Shown here: piece by piece, positions 1 to 7,985 of the stretch
Position numbering within the stretch: position 1 is the first letter of the stretch
How the letters are laid out: each line of letters opens with the position of its first letter
Assembly (NCBI RefSeq): GCF_003633615.1
Contig: NZ_RBKU01000001.1
Location: 2,542,001-2,606,000 of the forward strand
Direction: 5' to 3'
Length of the DNA: 64,000 bases
From: Mucilaginibacter gracilis
GTDB lineage: Bacteria; Bacteroidota; Bacteroidia; Sphingobacteriales; Sphingobacteriaceae
The notes under the pieces: generated by a model
The model's database searches: none
Told to the model about the DNA's origin: nothing
What the model saw: the letters and a program-made list of their open reading frames with translations, nothing else
Program-made: the position numbers and the translations under genes

Positions 1-606
1 CACCGCAGGTTTGATGAATATCAACTGAAGCTTGACTTCATGCCCTATGAAGAACGTACGGTACAAAGGCATGGGGTGTCCATCGATGGGATCATGTATT
101 ATGGTGATATTCTGCGAAAGTGGATACATGCTTATAATAATCCGCACTCACTTGACCGAACTAAAAAGAAGTTCGCTTTCAAACGCGACCCGCGTGATAT
201 CAGCACCGTATACTTCTTCGATCCTGATACCGAACAATACTATGAACTGCACTATCGCAACACCGGGCGGCCGTCAATGACCATTTGGGAACACAGGGAG
301 GTTATGCGTTCCTTAAAAGAACGAGGCGTGTCACGCATTGATGAGAACATCATATTCGACACTTATGAGCGATTACGTAGCATAGAAACAAGCGCAGCGA
401 CCACAGCGGCGATTGCTAAAAGACGCAGAAACCAAACCCGCAAGCATTACGCCACTACCGGCAGCATCAAAAACCAATTCTTGCATGTGGTCGGTTCAGA
501 GCCTGCCGAAGAAAAAACCGAGTTCAAATATGATCCAAACACTGTTTATCTACCTTTTGAAGATATAGAACATGACCCTTTCAACCAGCTTAAATCCCGT
601 TTGTAA
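1..606 (+). CDS. tnsB: TnsB-like DDE transposase, C-terminal part (truncated by window start)
   Basis: The frame is open from base 1, so the gene begins upstream of the window. The visible ~201 residues align along their length with the C-terminal part of the complete TnsB of element B (5054-6772), for example the shared 'DFMP' start region, 'RKWIHxY', 'FKRDPRDIS' and 'YLPFEDIE' near the end. This region follows the integrase core in TnsB/TniA and MuA families and contributes to DNA binding and contacts with TnsC. The DDE residues themselves would lie upstream and cannot be checked. It overlaps tnsC by 35 bp, which implies translational coupling. Confidence 0.9.
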   Translation, partial: HRRFDEYQLKLDFMPYEERTVQRHGVSIDGIMYYGDILRKWIHAYNNPHSLDRTKKKFAFKRDPRDISTVYFFDPDTEQYYELHYRNTGRPSMTIWEHREVMRSLKERGVSRIDENIIFDTYERLRSIETSAATTAAIAKRRRNQTRKHYATTGSIKNQFLHVVGSEPAEEKTEFKYDPNTVYLPFEDIEHDPFNQLKSRL

Positions 607-1459
607 ACTAACCGAAGAAGAACGCATAGCTCATATCCGAGCTGACCATTGGTTAGGTTATCCAAAAGCCCGGCAGGTACTGCAAACAATGGATGACCTG
701 ATCCATTCGCCCAAGACGACCCGTATGGGTGCTTTACTGGTTTGTGCGAGAACCAATAATGGTAAAAGTGTACTTCTGAAAAAGTTCTTCGATACCTACA
801 AACCGGTTATCACTCCGGGGATAGGCCGGATAACCATACCCGTCGTCTATGTCCAGGCACCACCTAAACCTGTTGAAAAAGCTTTCTTCATAAAGATACT
901 GGAGGCACTGAACGCACCACACCGGGCATCAAGCAGCGCAATGATGCTGCGCAATCAGGTTTACAGCATTCTGCGTACCGTGGAAACCAAGATGCTGATC
1001 ATCGATGAGATCCATCACATCCTTGCAGGAGCTTACCTCAATCAGCGTGCCTTTCTCAATGAGATCAAATGTATGGCCAACGATCTGCAAATTGTTATTG
1101 TTGGGGCAGGTATCAAGGACGCGCTTAGCGCTATCAATACAGACAGCCAGATAGCAAACCGTTTTGAACCGGCCATATTGCCACCATGGAAATTAAATGA
1201 AGATTACTTCCGTCTACTATCCAGCTTTGAGGCCATATTGCCATTACAAGAAAGATCGAACCTTACACAAGAAGAAATTGCGGTTAAAATATTGAGCATG
1301 TCAGGTGGCACTATTGGCGAGATCGCAACGATCATCAAAAAGGCCGCTATTATGGCTGTCAGGACCGGCAAAGAATCTATCGATCTACCGATCCTGAATA
1401 ATATCAACTATGTAGGTCCGGAAAACCGGCAAAAGCAATATGAGCAAATGCTGGTATGA
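572..1459 (+). CDS. tnsC: TnsC/TniB-like AAA+ transposition regulator (element A)
   Basis: This 295-residue AAA+ ATPase is homologous to the element B protein at 4167-5057. It should link the target selector TniQ to the transposase TnsB. A P-loop-like 'ARTNNGKS' lies near residues 55-62; the usual leading glycine of GxxxxGK[ST] is replaced by alanine. The Walker B motif 'LIIDEIHHI' is near 145-153. A later 'DLQIVIVGAG' strand fits the sensor 1 position. It is much shorter than the 555-residue TnsC of Tn7 and closer in size to TniB of Tn5053-type elements. It overlaps tnsB by 35 bp and tniQ by 4 bp (ATGA). Confidence 0.88.
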   Translation: MTLSTSLNPVCKLTEEERIAHIRADHWLGYPKARQVLQTMDDLIHSPKTTRMGALLVCARTNNGKSVLLKKFFDTYKPVITPGIGRITIPVVYVQAPPKPVEKAFFIKILEALNAPHRASSSAMMLRNQVYSILRTVETKMLIIDEIHHILAGAYLNQRAFLNEIKCMANDLQIVIVGAGIKDALSAINTDSQIANRFEPAILPPWKLNEDYFRLLSSFEAILPLQERSNLTQEEIAVKILSMSGGTIGEIATIIKKAAIMAVRTGKESIDLPILNNINYVGPENRQKQYEQMLV

Positions 1460-2805
1460 GCATGCGGCTTTTTGAACCCGGAACAAAACTGCTGCCGGGC
1501 TTTTGTAAACCATATCCGGATGAACTGTTAACAAGCTGGCTTACCAGGATCGCGCATAATCATGGAATGGGTATGAGAGAACTTTATCAGCATATCTGGC
1601 CTGATCATGGGCCTAGGGTAGATATCGATAGCTGTATCGACGTTGATCAGATATATCGGCTTGCTTTAGCGACAAATTGTACCGAAAATGAGGTCTCGGA
1701 AACGACCCTGTTAGGCTATCGAAACAACCTTTTTTACGAAGACCGATACGCCAGGCACGGTATTAACTGGCTGTTATCAGGTAGCAGGCGCGACAAATGG
1801 CACCCTGAGTCGCATTATAGTACCGGCTTGATGTTCTGTCCCCAATGTCTTATGAATGATGGTGATGCACCATACTTCCGAAAGCAGTGGCGCTTAGCCA
1901 CTTCTATTCTATGCGAACGCTGTGGATGCTTTCTTATTGACAACTGCCCGGCATGTCATTATGGTAACTCCTTTCTAAATATCAGGATGGGAATAGGCAG
2001 TTGCGGATCGTTAATGGAAACGATGATCAAATGTCATACTTGCGGAACAAATATAACTGATGCCAGGGTCATTCCTGCGCCTTGGTCGGTTCGGCGGTTG
2101 CAGAGCAAACTCAATGACCTTATTGCAGGTGTATCGCCACTACCAATAGCTGATGCCCGATCCTATCTTAGGGTCTTATACTATCTATCATCAATGCTAC
2201 TAAAGAAGACCTTTGCGAATAGATCACAGCAACGGTTTGTGCAACATGTGCTGAACGCAAACGGCTTAGACCAATCATGTATTGAACACAACGAATTAGC
2301 CCTGATTCATAAAGCACCTGTTCAAACAAGAACTCACATAATCTGCGCTGTATTCTGGCTATTGGACAGATGGCCTTACCGAATCGAAGCTATATGCCAG
2401 GAAGCAAAAGTTACGTTCTACGACCTTTGTTCATTTGTCCCGCAAGCACCTGGCTGGTTCACAGGACCATTACAAAAACGGCTCGAAGGAATATTACGCC
2501 AGCCAGCACCTGTTAAAGAACGCAGGTTTATTACAGGGCAATATTACAATGGGACATTACTGAATACCCGTGATCAACCAGAGTCAGGACAGCCGTTCAA
2601 CGAGCTCGATTACGATCTTGACTTCGATGATATGTATTACACGAACTGCAACTTGAAATATAATGCATATGAAAATCTTCTGTCGGAATGCTGCACCTAC
2701 GAAACTGATAATCTATCTGACGATCATGTTATCAGCGAACTCTCGTTAAAACCACAATACCGCTCAACAGATCTGTGGAACCTTACAGTGTATGATTACC
2801 TGTGA
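1456..2805 (+). CDS. tniQ: TniQ/TnsD-like target-site selector (element A)
   Basis: This 449-residue protein begins with the TniQ-family N-terminal pattern 'LLPGFCKPYPDELLTSWLTRIA', shared with the element B protein at 2929-4170. The middle has paired zinc-binding cysteines: CPQC, CERCGC, CPAC and CHTCG at roughly residues 133-200. TniQ/TnsD proteins read a target DNA sequence or partner and recruit TnsC. The N-terminal domain and zinc ribbons are conserved with B, while the C-terminal half differs more, as expected if the two recognise different targets. The start overlaps the tnsC stop in ATGA. It ends only 5 bases before the terminal repeats, so the gene sits at the very edge of the transposon. 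Confidence 0.87.
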   Translation: MSMRLFEPGTKLLPGFCKPYPDELLTSWLTRIAHNHGMGMRELYQHIWPDHGPRVDIDSCIDVDQIYRLALATNCTENEVSETTLLGYRNNLFYEDRYARHGINWLLSGSRRDKWHPESHYSTGLMFCPQCLMNDGDAPYFRKQWRLATSILCERCGCFLIDNCPACHYGNSFLNIRMGIGSCGSLMETMIKCHTCGTNITDARVIPAPWSVRRLQSKLNDLIAGVSPLPIADARSYLRVLYYLSSMLLKKTFANRSQQRFVQHVLNANGLDQSCIEHNELALIHKAPVQTRTHIICAVFWLLDRWPYRIEAICQEAKVTFYDLCSFVPQAPGWFTGPLQKRLEGILRQPAPVKERRFITGQYYNGTLLNTRDQPESGQPFNELDYDLDFDDMYYTNCNLKYNAYENLLSECCTYETDNLSDDHVISELSLKPQYRSTDLWNLTVYDYL

Positions 2806-2810
2806 ATAAA

Positions 2811-2868
2811 GTGTATGATATCATATGAATAATGACAAAATGTGTGACATCATAAGATGTTATTGACA
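2811..2868 (+). repeat. terminal repeats of transposon A (TnsB-binding-site-like)
   Basis: Two 23-bp units can be seen, 2811-2833 (diverged) and 2842-2864. Each is followed by GACA. The outer unit plus GACA (2842-2868) is identical to the last 27 bp of element B at 16044-16070. The inner unit also ends in GACA (2834-2837), so this end looks like two stacked transposon termini separated by AAAT. Tn7-family ends carry several ~22-bp TnsB sites, which supports the assignment. Confidence 0.75.
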
Positions 2869-2873
2869 ACAAA
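2869..2873. repeat. target-site duplication of element B, left copy (ACAAA)
   Basis: The 5 bp immediately outside the TGTCA start of element B are ACAAA. The same 5 bp follow the TGACA end at 16071-16075. A 5-bp duplication is the hallmark of Tn7-family transposition. The left copy is also the base-for-base neighbour of the end of element A, so B landed directly against A. Confidence 0.88.
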
Positions 2874-2925
2874 TGTCATTTACATCTTATGATGTCTCAC
2901 ATTTACATCATTTAATGTCACACTT
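2874..2925. repeat. left terminal inverted repeat of element B
   Basis: This 52-bp sequence is the near-perfect reverse complement of 16019-16070, with differences only near the tip (TTT for ATA just inside TGTCA) and one base in the middle. It holds two ~23-bp units, each containing a TGTGACAT/ATGTCACA-type core, which are likely TnsB binding sites. The tniQ stop codon is only 4 bp further in. Confidence 0.88.
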
Positions 2926-2928
2926 GCT

Positions 2929-4170
2929 TTAGTAATCAAACGACCAGGCCGGTTCTTCTTCTTCCTCATTTCCTTCTATATCTTCAGTATAGCCATTTGG
3001 GATGTAGTCGCCTTCATCATTGTCTTTATACATTTCATCGTTGTAAAAGGCTTCGTCGATATTAAAGTCGTAATCAGGTGGCTGTATCGGCTCTTCCTTT
3101 AACCTCGCGGTGCATAGATCAAAGTTATCGAAGCTCAGTCGTTCCGTTTGTACCGGTAGCGAAGCCCCCATACCATAATAGAGTGGCTCCCAGAACCAAA
3201 AAGGGGCATTGGGAAACTCATCGAATACATCTTTTCTTTTCAGGTGATTGTTCAAGGCGATCTCGATGAACCGGTGCGGCCATTCCTGCAACAGCCAATG
3301 GGCTGCCTTGATCGCATGGGTTCGTTGTTTAAGCGGCAGATTCCGGATCTCCAATCGTTCACCTTTGAAGCGTTCTATGGGCAAACTGTTTTGACGGTAA
3401 ACCTGATCAGCAAACCGCCTGATCTTTAGCGCAGAATGTTTTGCTGTAATCATCAGACTGGCAAGGTGATGCAATACCCGAAAGTAAGATTCGGTATAGA
3501 CCATCTGGTCATGAAGCCCGTGATCAATAACATCATAAAGTTGTTGCTGTAATTTAACAAAAGCAGGCGGCGCTATTTCAGGAGTGCATTCTGTTACGTC
3601 TTTGCCGCAATGATGGCAGTTGAGCAGGTATGCACGAAGCGTTTGTTCAGCAAAGTTGCATTCGGCAACATCAATAAAAGAGTTCCCCTGGCCACAATGC
3701 GGACAGCTCTCGCAGAGGTAACAGCCGCAAGAGGTACAGGCGAAAGAGATCGCCAGCCGCCAGTTTTTTCTAAAGTAAGGCTGGGTTTTTAAGCAGGCCG
3801 GGCAGAACATCAGGCCGGAGCAGTGACCGGCGCGGGCCTTTTTACTTGGGATCAGCCAGCGTTCCTGACCATAAACGATATTGAGGCTGTTGAACACGAT
3901 AAGCTGATACGAGGAGAGCGTAGCGGATTCAACCTCTGCAATCTTACAATTGGTTCTTGCAGCCAGAATGCCGATATGCGCTTTGCTGATCGTTCGGTCA
4001 ATATCGGGGTTGCCACTGTAATTTGGCCAAATGTACTGACACAGCTCTTTCGTGGTCAATCCATGATTGAACGCCATGCGGGTGAGCCAGCAGCTTAACA
4101 GTTCATCGGCATAAGGTTTACAAAAAGCAGGCAGTAATTTGTTTTCATTTCCCAATACCGCAAAACTCAT
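2929..4170 (-). CDS. tniQ: TniQ/TnsD-like target-site selector (element B)
   Basis: This 413-residue TniQ-family protein is homologous to the element A protein at 1456-2805. The N-terminal signature is 'LLPAFCKPYADELLSCWLTR'. Zinc-ribbon cysteines follow at about residues 126-205 (CPAC, CTSCGC, CPHCG, CHHCG). The C-terminus is strongly acidic ('EGNEEEEEPAW'), a feature the A protein lacks. It should choose the insertion site and load TnsC. It is the last gene of the tnsA-B-C-tniQ operon, overlaps tnsC by 4 bp and stops 55 bp from the transposon tip. Confidence 0.88.
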   Translation of the reverse strand: MSFAVLGNENKLLPAFCKPYADELLSCWLTRMAFNHGLTTKELCQYIWPNYSGNPDIDRTISKAHIGILAARTNCKIAEVESATLSSYQLIVFNSLNIVYGQERWLIPSKKARAGHCSGLMFCPACLKTQPYFRKNWRLAISFACTSCGCYLCESCPHCGQGNSFIDVAECNFAEQTLRAYLLNCHHCGKDVTECTPEIAPPAFVKLQQQLYDVIDHGLHDQMVYTESYFRVLHHLASLMITAKHSALKIRRFADQVYRQNSLPIERFKGERLEIRNLPLKQRTHAIKAAHWLLQEWPHRFIEIALNNHLKRKDVFDEFPNAPFWFWEPLYYGMGASLPVQTERLSFDNFDLCTARLKEEPIQPPDYDFNIDEAFYNDEMYKDNDEGDYIPNGYTEDIEGNEEEEEPAWSFDY

Positions 4171-5057
4171 ATCAGCAAGCCTTCATATTGTTTTTGCCTA
4201 TTCGCGGGTGCGATATAACCTGTTCTCCCCAATAGTTGTAAGTCGATGCATTCTTTTTTATTGTGGATCGCCTGCACGGCTGCCTTTTTAAGAATGGTAG
4301 ATATTTCACCGATGGTGCCGCCTGAAAGGCTTAATATCTTCATGGCGATATCTTCCTGGGTCAGGTTGGATGGGTTTTTCAAAGGCAGGATCGCTTCAAA
4401 GCTGGATAGCAGCCGCAGGTATTCTTCGTCCATTGTCCACTTCGGCAGGATGGCTGGTTCAAAACGATTAGCCAACTGTTTATCGGTATTGATCGCGCTG
4501 AGCGCATCACGGATGCCCGATGCGATTATGACGATCTGCAAGTCGTTAGCGAGATATTTTATCATGTTAAGGAATACCCGCTGCGTGATATAGCCTCCCG
4601 CCAGGATATGGTGTATCTCGTCAATGATGAGTATTTTGGTATCTACTTTTTTGAGGATGCTGACCACCTGCTGGTAAAGGCGCAGTGATCTTTCTTTTAC
4701 GCTGTACGGCGCGTTGAGTGCTTCCAGTATATTGATAAAGAACATCCGTTCATCGGGCTTGAATGGTGCCTGTACATATAATACCGGTATCGTTAACTGT
4801 TCGGTTTCCGGCGTTACAACCGGTTTGTGGGCTTCAAAGAACCTGTTCAGTAGGATAGTTTTGCCATTATTGGTGGACGCTACCAGCAGCATATTGGGCA
4901 TTCGGTGGATCTTCGGATGGATGAGCAGGTATTCCATCGTTTGCAGGATCTCCCTGGCTTTGGTATAGCCAATCCATTTATAGGAGAGTATCCGGTTTAT
5001 TCTTTCTTCGTCACTTAACGTTACAATATGGGCTGTTTCTTTATTTAGATGGATCAT
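4167..5057 (-). CDS. tnsC: TnsC/TniB-like AAA+ transposition regulator (element B)
   Basis: This 296-residue AAA+ ATPase would bridge the target complex and the TnsA/TnsB transposase. A P-loop-like 'ASTNNGKT' lies near residues 57-64, lacking the canonical first glycine just as in the element A protein. Walker B 'ILIIDEIHHIL' is near 145-155, and the following 'DLQIVIIASG' strand fits the sensor 1 position. The loss of the first P-loop glycine in both elements suggests a lineage feature and not a defect. The gene overlaps tnsB by 4 bp and tniQ by 4 bp, so all four transposition genes form one coupled operon. Confidence 0.9.
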   Translation of the reverse strand: MIHLNKETAHIVTLSDEERINRILSYKWIGYTKAREILQTMEYLLIHPKIHRMPNMLLVASTNNGKTILLNRFFEAHKPVVTPETEQLTIPVLYVQAPFKPDERMFFINILEALNAPYSVKERSLRLYQQVVSILKKVDTKILIIDEIHHILAGGYITQRVFLNMIKYLANDLQIVIIASGIRDALSAINTDKQLANRFEPAILPKWTMDEEYLRLLSSFEAILPLKNPSNLTQEDIAMKILSLSGGTIGEISTILKKAAVQAIHNKKECIDLQLLGRTGYIAPANRQKQYEGLLI

Positions 5058-6772
5058 CCTTCAAGATCTTCAAATGGTAAGTACTTTTTGCTGAAGTCAA
5101 CGCCATGCGCGGCTTCGATGTCTTCGGCCCGTTCATCAACGAACCTGTTTTTGATACTGCCAGCGGTGGCATATCGCTTTCTGGTCTTATTGCGCAGGCG
5201 TTTAGCAGCGGCAGTTGTTCCGGTAGCCGATTCTTCCAGTTGCCGCATTTGAGCATACGCTTCAAATATGGCATCCTCATCTACCTGGGCGATACCTTTT
5301 TCTTTAAGGTCGCGGAGGATACGCTTATGCTCCCAAATGGTAATAGCAGGATGCGAAGTGTTACGGTATGGGATAAAAAAGTAATCTTTCAGCTCCGGGT
5401 CAAAGAAGTAAACGCCGCTGATATCACGCGGGTCGCGCTTGAAAGCGAACTTGCGCAAGGTTTTGTAGCGGGCATTAGGCTGCTCATAACTGTGTATCCA
5501 TTTGCGCAGGATGTCATGGTAATACCAGATCGAATCGATAGAGATACCATATCGCTGTACGCTGCGCTCCACAAAGGGCATAAAGTCCAGTTTGAGTTTT
5601 AGCTCATTCTCAATGGGCTTGCTTTGACCGATACCTATCTGTTCAGTTGTTCCCATAATTCCTTCATGATACCTTGCTTGCGGTGTAGTGTTTACGGCAC
5701 TATGCACCCGCTGGTGATAAACGCCAACAATAAAAGTGGCCAGCCATTTCTCCAACTCTTTTAAAGTAAAGCAGGCTTTGCCTTCGGCATCATAGTATTT
5801 GCGGTCTTTGATATTGGAAAAAGTAGTGCCGGGTAACGTATGTATTTCCCTCAGCAAGGTACCTAACAAGCGCTCGATATGTCCACCATAATTTGGTGTA
5901 GCTACTGGTCGAAAGTTGATCTCGATGCCGTATTCCTGGCAGGCCCGTTCCAGCATCTTGCCGCGAAACTCCCGTGCGTTATCCATATACAAGGACTTCA
6001 TCACGCCGTAACAAGGCCATTTGCCCGGCACGTCCAGTTCGTTTAGCCAAAGGTCTTTGGGCAGTATCGCATGAGAAAGACAAAGGCCGGTGCCTAATGC
6101 GCCCGGCGGGTCGAGCGAGATATAAAAGCCGACGACCATCCGGCTGTAAACATCAATAGCCATGGTGATCCAGGGCTTGCCTACCGGTGCCCGGTCCACC
6201 TCATCTACTACGATAATATCCAGCGGTGTGTGGTCGATCTGAACCGCGGCCAGCGGATAATCCGCACCGGGAAAGCTGCCATCAATAGGTTTGAACCGGT
6301 TGCGTGCGATACTAGTATGGTGTCTGCGAGCCAACAATTGTTCTTCACCGATCTGTTTGATGCGATTGCGTACCGTATTGTAATGCGGCACCTCCAAACT
6401 TGCGAGTTTACAGTCCATTGCCACTTCCTGGCTGATCTTAGTTACTGAAAGCTTTTGTTTATTCAGGTAACGTTTCTCAATGATGGATTTGATGATATGT
6501 TCTACTTCCGGTGCCAATTGGTAATTAGCTTTATTGCGCGGGTTATCATTTTTGACCAGCGAAGTGAGCGTAGCTGTTTCCACGTACCTATTCAGCCAGC
6601 GGTGAACCGTCCTACGATGGATGCCGTTATCCGCCGCCGCGCTACTTACGGTAATTCCCGGTTGGTTAGCCACGATAGGTGCAATAATATTGTACCGGTA
6701 AGTAGCTACCACCAATTCTTCCTCGCTCAGGTCCGATACAGTCTTTATTTTGGTCGTTACTGCCGCTTCCAT
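5054..6772 (-). CDS. tnsB: TnsB-like DDE transposase (element B)
   Basis: This 572-residue transposase joins transposon 3' ends to target DNA. The N-terminus has two helix-turn-helix-like regions (~20-65 and ~85-145) expected to bind the terminal repeats. The RNase H-fold core shows D180 ('QIDHTPLD'), D264 ('YMDNAREF') and E300 ('GGHIERLLG'), giving the D-x35-E spacing of this family. A Mu-type C-terminal domain follows (~430-560) and matches the fragment at 1-606. It overlaps tnsA by 16 bp and tnsC by 4 bp. All catalytic residues are present, so the enzyme should be functional. Confidence 0.93.
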   Translation of the reverse strand: MEAAVTTKIKTVSDLSEEELVVATYRYNIIAPIVANQPGITVSSAAADNGIHRRTVHRWLNRYVETATLTSLVKNDNPRNKANYQLAPEVEHIIKSIIEKRYLNKQKLSVTKISQEVAMDCKLASLEVPHYNTVRNRIKQIGEEQLLARRHHTSIARNRFKPIDGSFPGADYPLAAVQIDHTPLDIIVVDEVDRAPVGKPWITMAIDVYSRMVVGFYISLDPPGALGTGLCLSHAILPKDLWLNELDVPGKWPCYGVMKSLYMDNAREFRGKMLERACQEYGIEINFRPVATPNYGGHIERLLGTLLREIHTLPGTTFSNIKDRKYYDAEGKACFTLKELEKWLATFIVGVYHQRVHSAVNTTPQARYHEGIMGTTEQIGIGQSKPIENELKLKLDFMPFVERSVQRYGISIDSIWYYHDILRKWIHSYEQPNARYKTLRKFAFKRDPRDISGVYFFDPELKDYFFIPYRNTSHPAITIWEHKRILRDLKEKGIAQVDEDAIFEAYAQMRQLEESATGTTAAAKRLRNKTRKRYATAGSIKNRFVDERAEDIEAAHGVDFSKKYLPFEDLEG

Positions 6773-7452
6773 ACCCTTGTTTGCATCGTTATTTTCATAG
6801 ACATGTCGCAGGCCAGTACCTTGTGCGCCAGTAATTGCCAGATAGTGTATAATGCTTCGCCTTCTTCCGAAAGTTTACCTGCCAGTTCCGCAACGGTTAT
6901 TTTTTCATCACCTGCTATTTTGAATATATGGGCAGCTACTAAGTGGTCTGGTTTGCTTCGCAGATAGCTGCTTAGGAATTTGATGTTGTAAAGCAGATCG
7001 GTGCGGATATCCTTTTCCGTTATTACTTTGAACTCATAACCGTTGTTTTGAGCGTATTTTTCAGCAGCATCAAACTTGGGTGCTAACAGCTCTTTCTTCT
7101 CCAGCAGTTCTGCCATGTATTTAATCTCCACCAGCCAAGGTTTGCGTTTCAGTTCCGGCAGATAATAAACGGCTGCATCGGGCGTATAGCGTGTGCCTTT
7201 GGTTCCGTTGAGATAATGAATAGTAACCGGCTGGCTCGTAAAAGATTCCACATCAGCATCGTATTCTAATAAAGTGAGGTAGTCGCGTTCAAGCGCAGAC
7301 TCGAAGTGCTGGCTTTTATGGGTTTTCAGGCTCGACCGTTTACCGGTGATGGAACGGTTACTCTGCCTGATCTTTCGAACAGGGTGTAAAAACATGTAAT
7401 TCAGGTAGAAATTGGTACTGCGAAGTTGTAAAGCTGCACGCAATTCTACCAC
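6757..7452 (-). CDS. tnsA: TnsA-like endonuclease (element B)
   Basis: This 231-residue protein matches the TnsA endonuclease family. It has a restriction-endonuclease fold signature: E in 'ESALERD' (~52), D in 'TRYTPDA' (~92) and the 'VEIKY' ExK motif (~110). TnsA cuts the 5' ends of the transposon so that, with TnsB, movement is cut-and-paste. A winged-helix-like C-terminal part follows (~150-231) that may contact TnsC. It is the first gene of the operon. A start at 7392 ('MFLHPVRKIR') is also possible, because the conserved N-terminal 'RKIRQSNRS' begins just after it. Confidence 0.88.
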   Translation of the reverse strand: MVELRAALQLRSTNFYLNYMFLHPVRKIRQSNRSITGKRSSLKTHKSQHFESALERDYLTLLEYDADVESFTSQPVTIHYLNGTKGTRYTPDAAVYYLPELKRKPWLVEIKYMAELLEKKELLAPKFDAAEKYAQNNGYEFKVITEKDIRTDLLYNIKFLSSYLRSKPDHLVAAHIFKIAGDEKITVAELAGKLSEEGEALYTIWQLLAHKVLACDMSMKITMQTRVWKRQ

Positions 7453-7556
7453 CCATATTTCTCAACATCGTGTTAATAAATATGCCCCAACTGATGCGAA
7501 AAGACGCTTTTTCGCTTTGCAAGATGGAATAATTCAATGTCTAAAGATTTAGCGAA

Positions 7557-7588
7557 TGTTGGACTTGAGGAAATATTCTGTAGATTTG
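7557..7588 (+). promoter_or_regulatory. possible Bacteroidota promoter of the metal-efflux cargo
   Basis: GTTG at 7557-7560, a 20-bp gap and TAGATTTG at 7581-7588 fit the TTTG-N19-21-TAnnTTTG pattern of Bacteroidota housekeeping promoters. It lies in the 143-bp divergent gap between tnsA and the first cargo gene. The -7 element ends 7 bp before the ATG at 7596, so a transcript would be almost leaderless. Either that, or the real start codon is further inside. Confidence 0.4.
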
Positions 7589-7595
7589 CTTTGGA

Positions 7596-7910
7596 ATGAA
7601 ATACTTAGCGATTATATTAAGTGTCTATATGACCTTGCTTGCCCTGCTTCCCTGCCAGGACAGTGAAGATATGATTGCGAGTGTGACGCATGTAACCGTT
7701 CAGAAAAGCAAGTCCTGCAATAAGCAAGGCAGCCAGGAAACCTGCCCGCCTTTCTGTACCTGCTCGTGTTGCTCAACAGCCAGGCATATCAGCTCCAATC
7801 CAGTTATTCCTGTGTTTGTGAAAACAATAGTGAAGGTATATCCCGCATATACGATTCCATCCATTCAGAACCAGTCGATCAAGATCTGGCAGCCTCCCCA
7901 AATAGCTTAA
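7596..7910 (+). CDS. small secreted Cys-rich protein (DUF6660-like)
   Basis: This 104-residue protein has an N-terminal hydrophobic signal ('MKYLAIILSVYMTLLALLPC'), which may be a lipoprotein or cleavable signal. A cysteine cluster CPPFCTCSCC follows near residues 50-59, which could bind metal. I recall similar small proteins (DUF6660) ahead of czcA-like genes in Bacteroidota, but this rests on memory. It lies 75 bp before the CzcA gene on the same strand and is probably cotranscribed with it. A metal-sensing or chaperone role in the periplasm is inference. Confidence 0.65.
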   Translation: MKYLAIILSVYMTLLALLPCQDSEDMIASVTHVTVQKSKSCNKQGSQETCPPFCTCSCCSTARHISSNPVIPVFVKTIVKVYPAYTIPSIQNQSIKIWQPPQIA

Positions 7911-7985
7911 TACGATTTTTTACCTTATTTCCGCCTGCAATCAACTTTGCAAGGCCTTTTCGTATCGTATTAATTTTTTCAATTT

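Larger units (their letters stand above)
1..2868 (+). mobile_element. Tn7-like transposon A, tniQ-proximal part (continues beyond the window)
   Basis: The window opens inside a Tn7-like element. Three overlapping genes (tnsB tail, tnsC, tniQ) read rightward and finish just before a terminal repeat whose last bases are TGACA at 2868. The three proteins match those of element B (2874-16070) throughout but are clearly diverged, so A is a relative and not a recent copy. The far end, tnsA and any cargo lie outside the window. The operon reads toward the transposon end with tniQ outermost, whereas in Tn7 itself tnsA lies next to the end and the operon reads inward. Confidence 0.85.
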
